Positions 34,611 to 43,474 of a stretch of 48,382 nucleotides of DNA are shown here, one piece after another. The stretch covers positions 1 through 48,382 of the forward strand of contig JAANXA010000015.1 of NCBI GenBank assembly GCA_018263505.1, written 5' to 3'. Numbering within the stretch: position 1 is the stretch's first letter; every line of letters starts with the position of its first letter. Source of the DNA: Candidatus Nitrosopumilus sp. Lineage in GTDB: Archaea; Thermoproteota; Nitrososphaeria; Nitrososphaerales; Nitrosopumilaceae. The translations under genes and the position numbers were made by a program. Under the pieces are notes generated by a model. It saw only the letters and a list, made by a program, of their open reading frames with translations, was not told the DNA's origin and ran no database searches.

Positions 34611-35105
34611 ATGAGTAAACCTGGAAATATTTGGAGAAAAGTTCATGGTAAAATAACAAAAAAACCCACAAACTTCTCATGGTTAATTGATCAAAAACTT
34701 GCTGGTTCTGGATTTCCTACAAGTTTTGATGAATTCAATTGGCTTTTAGACAAAGGTGTTACATCTATTGTTACTATGACTGAAAATTCCTTACCTGATA
34801 ATTGGACTGAAAAAATTAATTATCTGCATGTGCCTACACCTGATTTTCATGCACCCAATATGGATGAAATTGATTCAGCAGTAGAATTTATTCATGAACA
34901 AATTTCTAACAATCAACCTGTAATGGTTCATTGTGCAGCAGGTTTGGGAAGAGCTGGAACAATTCTTGCATGTTATTTTGTAAAATATAAGAAATTTTCA
35001 GCAGAAAAAGCAATCGATAAAATAAGAAATGAAAGACCTGGTTCTATTCAATCTGATGTACAAGAATTAGCTATTGGTTTTTTTGAAAAACATGTTAAAA
35101 ATTAA
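34611..35105 (+). CDS. Dual-specificity protein phosphatase
   Basis: 164 residues. Catalytic HCAAGLGRAGT (107-117), with nucleophile Cys108 and Arg114, and the general acid Asp78 in PTPDFHAP. FSWLIDQKLAGSGFP at the start fits the cyclin-dependent-kinase-inhibitor-3/DUSP23-like group of small phosphatases. Ends in TTAA shared with the convergent 49-residue frame. Possible partner of the predicted kinase at 12724, but this is not shown. Confidence 0.85.
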   Translation: MSKPGNIWRKVHGKITKKPTNFSWLIDQKLAGSGFPTSFDEFNWLLDKGVTSIVTMTENSLPDNWTEKINYLHVPTPDFHAPNMDEIDSAVEFIHEQISNNQPVMVHCAAGLGRAGTILACYFVKYKKFSAEKAIDKIRNERPGSIQSDVQELAIGFFEKHVKN

Positions 35106-35251
35106 TTAACAAATTCTGAAACTAATTTTCCATCAACGATTTTAATTTTCAAAGTTTTATTTTCTTGAAAAAATAATGTTAATTCATCATTTGCATCAGA
35201 GTCTTCAACTTTGACAAGTTCTGACATTTTGATTGCATCAAATTTTTCCAT
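35102..35251 (-). CDS. 49-residue acidic protein (tandem paralogue 2)
   Basis: ATG at 35249-35251, TAA at 35102-35104. Starts MEKFDAIKMSELVKVEDSDA and ends LKIKIVDGKLVSEFVN. It shares with the upstream 50-residue frame a beta-hairpin layout, an acidic centre, and the closing pattern K-x-x-DGK-[IL]. It starts nine bases downstream of the upstream stop. No family recognised. Confidence 0.55.
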   Translation of the reverse strand: MEKFDAIKMSELVKVEDSDANDELTLFFQENKTLKIKIVDGKLVSEFVN

Positions 35252-35260
35252 TTTACTCAC

Positions 35261-35413
35261 CTATTCTGGAATTGAAACGGTTTCAATTTTTCCGTCAACT
35301 GCTTTAATAAACAAAAATCTGTTATCTTTAAGAATAAATGTAATTCCGCCCTCTTTATCTGGTTCTTCAATTTCAAGTATTGGTTGCCCTAATAGACCAT
35401 CATATTTTGCCAT
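35261..35413 (-). CDS. 50-residue acidic protein (tandem paralogue 1)
   Basis: ATG at 35411-35413, TAG at 35261-35263. Starts MAKYDGLLGQPILEIEEPD, then GGITFILKDNRFLFIKAVDG and KIETVSIPE. It resembles the next 49-residue frame (FIKAVDGKIETV against LKIKIVDGKLVSEF). It lies 30 bases after the 178-residue gene. Probably a small beta barrel or sheet; unknown role. Confidence 0.6.
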   Translation of the reverse strand: MAKYDGLLGQPILEIEEPDKEGGITFILKDNRFLFIKAVDGKIETVSIPE

Positions 35414-35443
35414 AATATTTCACTCAAAAAGTTCCTTATATCC

Positions 35444-35980
35444 CTAATTGATTGAAATTTCAATTTCATTAGAATTATTTTTAATATTACCAGGTTCTGT
35501 ATAATCATGTTTTTGCCATGATGCAAATGCTTCAGAACCAATTTTATGATTACCTTCTCCCAAATCTGATGCTTTGAACACAAATTTCTCATTAAAATCA
35601 AATAATTCTTCTTTTACATCATCCTCTGTTAATCGTATAAATGGTTCAAAATTTTTAGCAACTTGAACCCATATTCTTCTATCTTTCATTGGATTGACTA
35701 GCTTTGGATTTCGAGTCCAAAAAATAGATGCTTTTCTATAGGTATCAATAGTTCTACCTAATTCCTTTTTTCTGAATCCACCAGATGTTAGTTTGATTCC
35801 ATATTTCATCTTAAATGATGCGTCATAATTGTTGTATGCTTTAGTCCAATTTACCTCATTAAATGAATCTCTAAGATCCCCTTCTATTGAAAATTGGACA
35901 TTTATCTCAATATTTTCATCAGAAGAGTATTGATCCTTAGATTTTACTAGTTTTATATCTGAAATACGACTTTCCCCCAT
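35444..35980 (-). CDS. Hypothetical beta-rich protein
   Basis: 178 residues from the ATG at 35978-35980 (MGESRISDIKL); a GTG at 36008-36010 would add ten residues. The ATG is favoured because a minus-strand GATATAAA lies 20-28 bases upstream. Mostly beta strands with scattered aromatic residues (NWTKAYNNYDASFKMKYGIK, ASIFWTRNPKLV, RIWVQVAKNFEPFIRL) and no signal peptide. No family recognised. First gene of a minus-strand cluster with the two small paralogues. Confidence 0.6.
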   Translation of the reverse strand: MGESRISDIKLVKSKDQYSSDENIEINVQFSIEGDLRDSFNEVNWTKAYNNYDASFKMKYGIKLTSGGFRKKELGRTIDTYRKASIFWTRNPKLVNPMKDRRIWVQVAKNFEPFIRLTEDDVKEELFDFNEKFVFKASDLGEGNHKIGSEAFASWQKHDYTEPGNIKNNSNEIEISIN

Positions 35981-35999
35981 TTTTAACTGATCATCATGA

Positions 36000-36007
36000 T
36001 TTATATC
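36000..36007. promoter_or_regulatory. TATA element probably shared by two divergent genes
   Basis: TTTATATC, which is GATATAAA on the other strand. Its centre is about 29 bases before the rpoL ATG (36033) and about 24 before the ATG at 35980 on the minus strand. One element may therefore serve both divergent, near-leaderless transcripts. Confidence 0.5.
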
Positions 36008-36032
36008 CACAATAAGTGTTTTTTTGGATTAC

Positions 36033-36311
36033 ATGAACATTGAAGTAATAAATTCTGAATCAAAAGAAATGAGTCTTTCAATGAAAGATGCTGATATCGG
36101 ACTACTGTATGTTATCCAACATGAGCTTTTAAAACAATCAAGTGTGGATTTTGCAGGTGTAATTGTAAAACATCCTTTAAAGGATGAAATCTGGATGAGA
36201 ATTTCTTCTAACTCAAAACCATTAGGAGAAATCAAAAAAGCAACAGATACAGCAATAAAAATTTCTGAAGAATTCAAAAAATTAATCAATTCAAAAATTC
36301 AGGTAAGTTAG
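36033..36311 (+). CDS. rpoL: RNA polymerase subunit L (Rpo11)
   Basis: Small assembly subunit of archaeal RNA polymerase, pairing with subunit D as bacterial alpha does. 92 residues from ATG 36033; an in-frame TTG at 36024 is less likely given the TATA spacing. The family pattern is visible: NIEVINSESKEMSLSMKDAD, GLLYVIQHELLK, VDFAGVIVKHPLKDEIWMRI. The next gene (tfs) starts one base after its stop. Confidence 0.9.
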   Translation: MNIEVINSESKEMSLSMKDADIGLLYVIQHELLKQSSVDFAGVIVKHPLKDEIWMRISSNSKPLGEIKKATDTAIKISEEFKKLINSKIQVS

Positions 36312-36312
36312 A

Positions 36313-36630
36313 TTGAAGTTTTGCCCCAAATGTGAGGTTAAATTAAAAAAAGGTGATTCTGGCCTACAATGCTCAAAATGTGGTTATACTGAAGGTGAAA
36401 AAATTTCACAAACAAAAAAAGTTGTTCAAGAAGAAGAACCTGATTTCTCACTTTTAACTTTTGAAGGAAATGAAGGGGAAGAATCAAATCCTACAATTAA
36501 AATGGATTGTGAAAAATGTGGACATGATGAAGCAGTTTGGTGGATGTTTCAAACTAGAAGTGCAGATGAACCAACAACCAGATTTTATCGTTGTCAGAAA
36601 TGTAAATACACTTGGCGTGATTACACATAA
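36313..36630 (+). CDS. tfs: Transcription factor S (TFS)
   Basis: Rescues stalled RNA polymerase by stimulating transcript cleavage. 105 residues, TTG start. Two zinc ribbons: Cys4, Cys7, Cys20, Cys23, and Cys66, Cys69, Cys94, Cys97. The catalytic acidic pair is in TRSADEP (Asp85, Glu86), so it is the active form. Co-transcribed with rpoL (one-base gap), with pcn 34 bases downstream. Confidence 0.95.
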   Translation: MKFCPKCEVKLKKGDSGLQCSKCGYTEGEKISQTKKVVQEEEPDFSLLTFEGNEGEESNPTIKMDCEKCGHDEAVWWMFQTRSADEPTTRFYRCQKCKYTWRDYT

Positions 36631-36664
36631 CGTTTAACTGGAACTTTGAGTCACAAAAATTGAT

Positions 36665-37411
36665 TTGACTTTTGAAGCAAAAACAAGTGGTTCAGATGAT
36701 CTCAAAGCAATCATATCTGCAATTTCTACACTTGTAGAAGAAGCAACTTTTGTTGCTACTGCTGAAGGAATTTCTTTTAGAGGAATGGATCCTTCACATG
36801 TTGCATTAATTGATATTTCTTGGCCAAACTCTGCATTTGAAAAATATGAATGTGATAGTGATGTTAAATTTGGAGTAAGAATAGATGAATTTTCAAAACT
36901 TATCAAAAGAGCAGATAAAAAAGATAGTATTGAAATAAGTATTTCTGATCAAAACATGTTACTTGTTACAGTTGGAAAAAATAAAAAATACAAAATGCGT
37001 TTAATTGAAAGTTCTGCAACAGATACACCATTACCAAAAATTCCATATGAATCAAAAATCGTTTTATCGTCTTCAAAGTTTGATAAAATTTTGGGAGATG
37101 TACAAGTTGTATCTGACTATCTTACTATTCAAACAAATGATTCTAATGCCGATTTTTCAGGCAAAGGTGATTCTGGAGAAGTTGTAATTGATTTGGAGAA
37201 AGACGATAAAGATATTGAAGAAATTTCCTCAAAAGAGGATAGTGTTGGAACTTATAGTCTTGAATATCTAAATCCTGTAGTTAAGGCAGTAGGCTCAAAT
37301 GCTGGTTTTATTACGTGTGAATTTTCAAGTGCAAAACCTCTAAGAATTGAATTTAAAGTAGCAAATATAGGTAGAATTCACTTTTATCTTGCCCCACGTG
37401 TGGAAAGTTAA
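36665..37411 (+). CDS. pcn: Proliferating cell nuclear antigen (sliding clamp)
   Basis: Ring that tethers polymerases and other DNA enzymes. 248 residues, TTG start. MTFEAKTSGSDDLKAII, FVATAEGISFRGMDPSHVAL, the central FKL-like IDEFSKLIKRADKKD, the long connecting loop near residue 120, and the closing RIHFYLAPRVES. Single PCNA gene in the window, consistent with a homotrimer. Part of rpoL-tfs-pcn-lysC on the plus strand. Confidence 0.95.
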   Translation: MTFEAKTSGSDDLKAIISAISTLVEEATFVATAEGISFRGMDPSHVALIDISWPNSAFEKYECDSDVKFGVRIDEFSKLIKRADKKDSIEISISDQNMLLVTVGKNKKYKMRLIESSATDTPLPKIPYESKIVLSSSKFDKILGDVQVVSDYLTIQTNDSNADFSGKGDSGEVVIDLEKDDKDIEEISSKEDSVGTYSLEYLNPVVKAVGSNAGFITCEFSSAKPLRIEFKVANIGRIHFYLAPRVES

Positions 37412-37446
37412 AGCATTTAAAGATTAAAAAATTTAGATATTTTGAA

Positions 37447-38850
37447 TTGAGACTTGTAATAAAATATGGTGGAACATCAATTTCTACTGCAAAGGATATC
37501 AAAACAATAACAAAAAATCTACATTCCTTATCAAAAAAAAATCAAACTATAGTTGTTTGTTCTGCAATGAGTGGGACAACAGATGATTTAATTGGAATTT
37601 CTGAATCAATAAAAAAAGAAAATAAATCAAAAGGCGAACAACTTGCATCAAAAATCATCAATAGACATAAACAGTTAGCAAAACAACTCATAAAAAAATC
37701 TGACATACAAAAAAAATTACTTAAAAAACTAGATCAAGATTTTACAGAACTTCTTGCATTAATTGATGGAATGGTATTACTAGGTGAAGTTACACCAAGA
37801 TCAATGGATTATTTAATTTCGTTTGGTGAACGATTGTCAATAAAATTAATTTCATCTGCACTAAATGATTTAGGCAAAAAATCAATCCCACTCACTGGAA
37901 AAGAAGCAGGAATTGTAACTGATTCTAATTTTGGTGAATCAAAACCATTAATGGATACAACGAGATTAAGAACATCTAAAGTAATTGATACATTATTTTC
38001 AAAGAAAACAATTCCAGTTGTAGGTGGATTTGCTGGAGCAGATCAACATGGACATGTTACTACTTTTGGTAGAGGTGGCTCTGATTATTCTGCAACAATT
38101 ATAGGCTCTTCGATTAAAGCAGATGAAATTTGGTTAATGAGTGATGTTGATGGATTAATGACAGCAGATCCCAAGATTGTAAAAAATGCAAAATTGATCA
38201 AAGAGGTTTCATATGTTGAAGCAATTGAAATGGCTCTATTTGGAGCAAAGCAAATTCATCCACGAACATTTGAACCTCTATTAACAAAGAAAATACCAAT
38301 GAAGATAAGAAATTCTTTTAATGTAAAAAATGAAGGAACATTAGTCTCATCATCTCCTTCTAAAACTGTAAAAAATACTGTAAAGTGTGTTAGTTATGTC
38401 AAAAATAATGGATTAATCGATATTAGAGGTGGTAGTATGGTTGGAAATCCTGGCACTGCAGCAAAAATATTTGAGACATTAGCCCGAGCTGGAATAAATG
38501 TAATGATGATTTCACAGAACCCATCTGAATCTAGTATTACTATAGTTGTAAAGAACACTGATCTAGATAAAGCAACTAGTTCTTTGGAAATGGAATTATT
38601 AGGAAAAATTATCAAAAGATTAGAAGTTACGACTGATGTATCAATAATTGCTTTAATTGGATCAGGTATGAGAGGTACAATTGGAGTTGCATCCAAAGTT
38701 TTTACTGCAATTCAGAAAAATAAAGTAAACGTGTCTATGATTACACAAGGTTCGTCTGAACTTAATCTAGCGTTTGTTGTAAAAAATTCTGATGCAAATT
38801 CTGCAGTTCGTGCATTACACAATGCATTTACTCTAGATAAAATTCACTAA
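37447..38850 (+). CDS. lysC: Aspartate kinase
   Basis: Phosphorylates aspartate, the first step to lysine, threonine and methionine. 467 residues, TTG start. KYGGTS at 6-11, SFGERLS, GGFAGADQHGHVTTFGRGGS, and two C-terminal ACT domains (about 320-395 and 400-467), which usually bind threonine or lysine for feedback control. It is 35 bases after pcn; co-transcription with replication and transcription genes is notable. Confidence 0.95.
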   Translation: MRLVIKYGGTSISTAKDIKTITKNLHSLSKKNQTIVVCSAMSGTTDDLIGISESIKKENKSKGEQLASKIINRHKQLAKQLIKKSDIQKKLLKKLDQDFTELLALIDGMVLLGEVTPRSMDYLISFGERLSIKLISSALNDLGKKSIPLTGKEAGIVTDSNFGESKPLMDTTRLRTSKVIDTLFSKKTIPVVGGFAGADQHGHVTTFGRGGSDYSATIIGSSIKADEIWLMSDVDGLMTADPKIVKNAKLIKEVSYVEAIEMALFGAKQIHPRTFEPLLTKKIPMKIRNSFNVKNEGTLVSSSPSKTVKNTVKCVSYVKNNGLIDIRGGSMVGNPGTAAKIFETLARAGINVMMISQNPSESSITIVVKNTDLDKATSSLEMELLGKIIKRLEVTTDVSIIALIGSGMRGTIGVASKVFTAIQKNKVNVSMITQGSSELNLAFVVKNSDANSAVRALHNAFTLDKIH

Positions 38851-38888
38851 AATAAAATCATTTAAGGCAATTATTTTAATCAAATTTA

Positions 38889-40352
38889 TTGAAAAAATTA
38901 CTATCTTTTCTAATTATTGGAATTTTTGTAACAAGTTTGGTTTCATTTTCTGTAGTTTCTGATCAATTTGTTGATGCTGGTTCTAGAAAAAAAATTCACT
39001 TTACTCAAACAATTACATCTTCAGAAGATCCTGGTCAGGGACATCAAAATCATCAATTATCACTAATTCTTCCACCAAACAAAGGAACTCTCTATGATGG
39101 TTCAATGACGTTTACATCAAGTGAACCTGTTCAAGTAGCTGTTTTACATGAAATTGATTCTGATGATGCAAGAGGTCAATCTACATGGACTGTTGATGGG
39201 AACACAATCTATGGACTATCTTTAATTGATTCAGAAAAAAAATCTGGTTCTTTTGAATTTACAGGGTCTGCATTAGCATTACATTCAACAGATTCAAAAA
39301 AATTTACTTCAACTGTAAGTATTGATGGCTGGATACGTGGATTACCAATTGATATCATTTCACAAAAAACTGAATTTGAAAAAAAAGAACCAACATCATT
39401 ACTTTCTAGAGTAAACATTCCAGTTACAATTCCTATGCATAAAGGAATCTATAATGAAAATCAAGTTCTTTACATTATTACTGATAGTAGTGACAAAGAC
39501 TATGCACAAACTATTACTGAAAAACAAAATTGGAATGTTGAATTTTCATCAATTATCTCTGATGTGCCAAATGATGTACTTGGGAAATTATTTGTTTTCA
39601 AAAATGGAGTTAAAGGAGATGGTATTTTTGGATTCCAAAATGAAGTGGTTTCAAATACCCCTTCACAAGAATCAGAATATACTGCATTAAATTCTGTAAT
39701 TGAAGTTACATGGAAAAAAGGACAAAAAGAAATCATTTTTGAATCACCTGAAGAAATAATTAATGCAAAAGAAAGTGGTAGAATCAAATTTAATGCAACT
39801 GGAATTGTTTTAAACACACATCAAATTGTTTGGCCAGATGGACAAATGAAAATTATTTCTGAAGAAGCAGTTATTGATAATATATCATATAATGATGGTC
39901 AAATAATAGAAATTAATGAAGAAGATCTTGTTGTAACATTTGTAGCTCATAGGGGTTGGGGCCCAGATGGTAGAACTATTTACTATATTGTAACTGATGC
40001 TACACCTTCAGGTCCTGCAAAAATGATGGGAGTGGTATCATCACCAAAATTATCAAACTTAATTACACATTCATCTGCAAATGATTTATTTCATTTCAAA
40101 AACGGGATTAAGGGTTCAGGTCCTTTAGGATTTCAACCAGGAATTGCTTCAACATCACTTGATGAAAAAAATTACAGTCCAATTTGGAAAATATATCTAG
40201 TAGAATGGAATAATGAAAATTCGGCAAAAATCCTTGAAACTGTCTCTGACATTGATTCATTTCGTTCAGATGATTTATTGTCTGTAAGTATTGCACGACC
40301 AATGAATAATGATCATATAGTTAATTTCCCATTAATAGATCCTTTTCAATAA
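38889..40352 (+). CDS. Large secreted protein with duplicated domain
   Basis: 487 residues, TTG start. Signal peptide about 1-30 (LLSFLIIGIFVTSLVSFSVV). The mature part is beta-rich. Two stretches look duplicated: FVFKNGVKGDGIFGFQNEV (about 236-254) and FHFKNGIKGSGPLGFQPGI, each followed by a W-rich strand (VTWKKGQKE and VEWNNENSAK) and preceded by an YYIVTDAT/LYIITDSS segment. This pattern recalls DUF7482-type proteins of these archaea; the name is uncertain. No anchor motif seen, so it is probably released or loosely bound. Unknown function. Confidence 0.6.
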   Translation: MKKLLSFLIIGIFVTSLVSFSVVSDQFVDAGSRKKIHFTQTITSSEDPGQGHQNHQLSLILPPNKGTLYDGSMTFTSSEPVQVAVLHEIDSDDARGQSTWTVDGNTIYGLSLIDSEKKSGSFEFTGSALALHSTDSKKFTSTVSIDGWIRGLPIDIISQKTEFEKKEPTSLLSRVNIPVTIPMHKGIYNENQVLYIITDSSDKDYAQTITEKQNWNVEFSSIISDVPNDVLGKLFVFKNGVKGDGIFGFQNEVVSNTPSQESEYTALNSVIEVTWKKGQKEIIFESPEEIINAKESGRIKFNATGIVLNTHQIVWPDGQMKIISEEAVIDNISYNDGQIIEINEEDLVVTFVAHRGWGPDGRTIYYIVTDATPSGPAKMMGVVSSPKLSNLITHSSANDLFHFKNGIKGSGPLGFQPGIASTSLDEKNYSPIWKIYLVEWNNENSAKILETVSDIDSFRSDDLLSVSIARPMNNDHIVNFPLIDPFQ

Positions 40353-40400
40353 TCACTTCACTAAACGGATAAATTACTTGAAAAAAAATTCATTTCAAAA

Positions 40401-41195
40401 TTGACTGGAAAACTTTACATCGTTGGTGTTGGTCCTGGTAGCAATGAACATATGACATTTCGAGCAAAAAAAGCAATTGTTGAAAGTGATACAATTGTTG
40501 GATACGAAACTTATGTTAATTTAGTTTCTAATTTAATTGAAGGAAAAACAATTCATAGATATGCTATGACTCAAGAAGTTGAAAGAGCTCATCAATGTAT
40601 TGATTTAGCAAAATCTGGAAAAACTGTTTCACTTGTTTCAAGTGGAGATCCTGGAATTTATGGAATGGCTGGTTTAATTTATGAAACACTTGCAGAAACA
40701 GGTTGGAATCCAAAAGATGATCTTAAAGTTGAAATTATTCCAGGTGTCTCTGCACTTAATTCATGTGCATCAATAATTGGTTCCCCTTTAATGACTGATT
40801 TTGCAGTAGTAAGTATGAGTGATTTGTTAGTGCCCTGGGAAGTAATTGAAAAAAGAGTTGAAGCTGCAGCAAAAGGTGATTTTGTAATTGTAATTTATAA
40901 TCCAGCCAGTAAGAAAAGAGTTCATCAATTACAAAAAACTAGAGAAATTCTTCTAAAATATAGAAAATTTACTACACCTGTTGCAATTATCAAGGGAGCA
41001 TTTAGAGAATCTGAAACAGTAGTAATGACTGATTTAGAAAATCTACCTAGTCATTCAGATACTTTAGGTATGATTAGTACTGTGATAATAGGAAATTCTT
41101 CAACTTACACTTACAAAGATTTAATGATAAACCCTAGAGGATACAAATCAAAATATAATTTAGAAGAACAAACTAATCTAAATCTTAAAGTCTAG
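40401..41195 (+). CDS. cobJ: Precorrin-3B C17-methyltransferase
   Basis: S-adenosylmethionine-dependent ring contraction step of cobalamin synthesis. 264 residues, TTG start. GVGPGSNEHMTFRAKKAI, then VGYETYVNLV, SSGDPGIYGMAG, IIPGVSALNSCASIIG and DFAVVSMSDLLVPWE, all matching the CobJ/CbiH family. Other cobalamin genes are not in the window. It ends in CTAG shared with the convergent tyrS. Confidence 0.93.
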   Translation: MTGKLYIVGVGPGSNEHMTFRAKKAIVESDTIVGYETYVNLVSNLIEGKTIHRYAMTQEVERAHQCIDLAKSGKTVSLVSSGDPGIYGMAGLIYETLAETGWNPKDDLKVEIIPGVSALNSCASIIGSPLMTDFAVVSMSDLLVPWEVIEKRVEAAAKGDFVIVIYNPASKKRVHQLQKTREILLKYRKFTTPVAIIKGAFRESETVVMTDLENLPSHSDTLGMISTVIIGNSSTYTYKDLMINPRGYKSKYNLEEQTNLNLKV

Positions 41196-42238
41196 AAACT
41201 TTTCCTAATTGTTTCATGTAATTCTTCACTAAGATCTAGTTTTTCTCTAATCGGCGAAATGATTTTTACTAAATAATCACTGATTGTTTGTTTCAAATCT
41301 CCTGGATGTAAATTATTTTCCACAAAATCAGCTTCAAGTTCATTATAATTTGAATATGAAATATTACCGCCAAATTTTTCTGGCCTTTCAACATTCATTT
41401 CATTAAATTCATGAAAAATTACCGTTTTTGCAATTTCTAATAATGGATTGTTTATAATATTTGATTCTTCACACCATGCTTTACTAATTTTCTTCTTTAT
41501 CTCATTATCAGTATTATGAATAAAAATTCCTGAATTTGGATCTGATTTACTCATTTTTCCTAATAGTTTAGAATCTCCACTATCTGCAGGTTTTGATAGT
41601 CCTGGCAACAATTTATGGTGAACAGCTACAGGAACTTTCCATTTCATTTTAGGAAAAATTTCTCTTACTAACATGTGGATTTTTCTTTGATCCATACCTG
41701 CATGAGCAATATCAATGTCTAAAGAATGAATGTCAACTGCTTGCATTGCTGGATAAAGCAATTTTGCAACATCGATTTTTTTATCATCTTCAGAACGCCC
41801 CATTATTGTTAGAGTTCTCATTGTTCTAGCAATTGACATATGTTTTGTAAATTTAACAAGCTCAGACCAATATTCTGTTTTCTCTTCATATAATTTTGAA
41901 CCTAAAATGATTTCTGCATCCGGACAAACTAGTTTGAATGCATCTTGATAATATTTTGAAACTTTCGATATTGTTTCCCAATCTCCACCTAATTTATCAT
42001 TAATTAGAGTGTGCCAATCTGCAAGAAAAATTTTACATTTTACACCAGCTTTTGCAAAATCATTAATTTTGAAACCTGTACTAATTAAACTGCCTAGATG
42101 TAAGAATCCTGAAATTTCTAAACCGATGTAATGTTTTGGAGATGAATTTGTCTGAAATAATTCAATTAGTTCATTATTTGTAACAACTTCCTCAGTTGGT
42201 GGTCTTTGAATTAAGTCTATTTTTTCTGTAATATCCAA
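41192..42238 (-). CDS. tyrS: Tyrosyl-tRNA synthetase (archaeal/eukaryotic type)
   Basis: Charges tRNA-Tyr. 348 residues, TTG start, normal archaeal length. Class I motifs: HLGS (47-50) for HIGH and KMSKS at 228-232. YIGLEISGFLHLG at the start, DQRKIHML and the PAMQAVD segment match the archaeal form. No S4 domain. The 92-base gap upstream (42239-42330) holds its promoter and that of the 59-residue gene. Confidence 0.93.
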   Translation of the reverse strand: MDITEKIDLIQRPPTEEVVTNNELIELFQTNSSPKHYIGLEISGFLHLGSLISTGFKINDFAKAGVKCKIFLADWHTLINDKLGGDWETISKVSKYYQDAFKLVCPDAEIILGSKLYEEKTEYWSELVKFTKHMSIARTMRTLTIMGRSEDDKKIDVAKLLYPAMQAVDIHSLDIDIAHAGMDQRKIHMLVREIFPKMKWKVPVAVHHKLLPGLSKPADSGDSKLLGKMSKSDPNSGIFIHNTDNEIKKKISKAWCEESNIINNPLLEIAKTVIFHEFNEMNVERPEKFGGNISYSNYNELEADFVENNLHPGDLKQTISDYLVKIISPIREKLDLSEELHETIRKSF

Positions 42239-42330
42239 ATCAAATCAACTTTTAAGCTGTAAACCTATAAAGTTATTCAAAACAATTGTCAAAATGAAAC
42301 CTATGAATATTTGCTAAGTTTTCATTAATT

Positions 42331-42510
42331 ATGACTCTTGAAGAAGGATTAGAATTAATTGAAAATTATAAGAAAGGACTTCATAAATTTCTAGAATTAT
42401 TACCTGAACAATCTGTTCAATTAGGTCCAGAAATGATACAAACGCTTACAATGAATTCCAAAAATGAAATCAAAAATTTGGAATCCATAGAAAAAGCACT
42501 AAAACGTTAG
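42331..42510 (+). CDS. 59-residue helical protein
   Basis: ATG at 42331, TAG at 42508-42510. MTLEEGLELIENYKKGLHKF, then LELLPEQSVQLGPEMIQTL and a charged final helix (NEIKNLESIEKALKR). Heptad-like spacing of hydrophobic residues suggests a helical bundle. Divergent from tyrS. No family recognised, but the coherent composition favours a real gene. Confidence 0.55.
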   Translation: MTLEEGLELIENYKKGLHKFLELLPEQSVQLGPEMIQTLTMNSKNEIKNLESIEKALKR

Positions 42511-42542
42511 TCAAAAAATCATGATTTTTATTTTCTAAATCA

Positions 42543-42731
42543 TTATTTACAATTTTTTTTATGTTTTCTTAACTCTTCTTGAGTATTAAATTCAGTTCCA
42601 CATGTCCTGCACTTTTCTTTTTTCTTACTGTGTGCAATTTCTTGATGTTTTTTTAATCTACTAGAATCAGAAAGAACAGTTCCACATTTTTTACATTTTA
42701 ATTCATTTTTCTTAGATCCAAAAAATCCCAT
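42543..42731 (-). CDS. Two-finger C2H2-type zinc protein
   Basis: 62 residues. Finger 1: CKKCGTVLSDSSRLKKHQEIAH (Cys13, Cys16, His28, His33). Finger 2: CRTCGTEFNTQEELRKHKKNC (C2HC). A basic linker (SKKKEK) joins them. Classical C2H2 fingers are uncommon in archaea, so this is a clear eukaryote-like domain. Likely DNA or RNA binding. Confidence 0.85.
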   Translation of the reverse strand: MGFFGSKKNELKCKKCGTVLSDSSRLKKHQEIAHSKKKEKCRTCGTEFNTQEELRKHKKNCK

Positions 42732-42828
42732 ATTAAAAATAAGTCATACTATAAAAAATACTTTTTACATGTAATTCATATCAAATTTAACTAAAACTGT
42801 GAATCTATGGATCTATAACCCTAATTTC

Positions 42829-43392
42829 TTATTCATCAAGACTTTTTCTAGGTTTTATACTGAGATAAAATGCATGTGTACTGATAATAAAAGCAGCAAG
42901 AAATACTTTAGTTGCAAAAACTAAATTCCACGGTCTGTCCGGATCTGGATAAGCAACTGATAATCTATCTATATCTGGAACCATTCCATTAATTACTCCT
43001 GCAGTAATCTGTGCATTTAACACTGTGAAATTGTACAACACTTCATAAAGACTAATTATTGAAAATCCCAATAACATTAATTGGAGTAAAGCCATTCGTG
43101 TTCCAACAATTTTATCTCCTGCTGTTCTTCTCCAACCTATTCTGGTCACACAATACCATCCAATGATTGTCGAGAAAAATATCCATGTTGTAACTCTGGC
43201 AAAATTTTCAAAAGGAATTGTTGTATTATGAATTGCCTCACCCATTACATAAGTTCCATTTTCTAACCATTCTATCATTGTGACATATACGCCAAAAATT
43301 AGTGAAGATGTCATAATGAATCCACAAATGTAAAAAATGTATAGATAAACTTTGTAACCTGAATCTGTTTTTTCAAGATGTCTTGGTTTCAT
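42829..43392 (-). CDS. Four-helix membrane protein, lineage type
   Basis: 187 residues from the ATG at 43390-43392; a TTG at 43405-43407 would add MANGI. The ATG is favoured because TTTATATTT lies about 25 bases upstream. Helices at about 15-39, 67-85, 98-123 and 157-177; the outside loops contain NGTYVMGEAIHNTTIPFE and NGMVPDIDRLSVAYPDP. Pattern unlike known transporters. Unknown function. Confidence 0.6.
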   Translation of the reverse strand: MKPRHLEKTDSGYKVYLYIFYICGFIMTSSLIFGVYVTMIEWLENGTYVMGEAIHNTTIPFENFARVTTWIFFSTIIGWYCVTRIGWRRTAGDKIVGTRMALLQLMLLGFSIISLYEVLYNFTVLNAQITAGVINGMVPDIDRLSVAYPDPDRPWNLVFATKVFLAAFIISTHAFYLSIKPRKSLDE

Positions 43393-43474
43393 AATGCCGT
43401 TTGCCAAATTTTGAAATATAAAAATTCATGGTTCTTCAAGGAGATTTATAGACTAGTTATGAACAGAATTTCTA

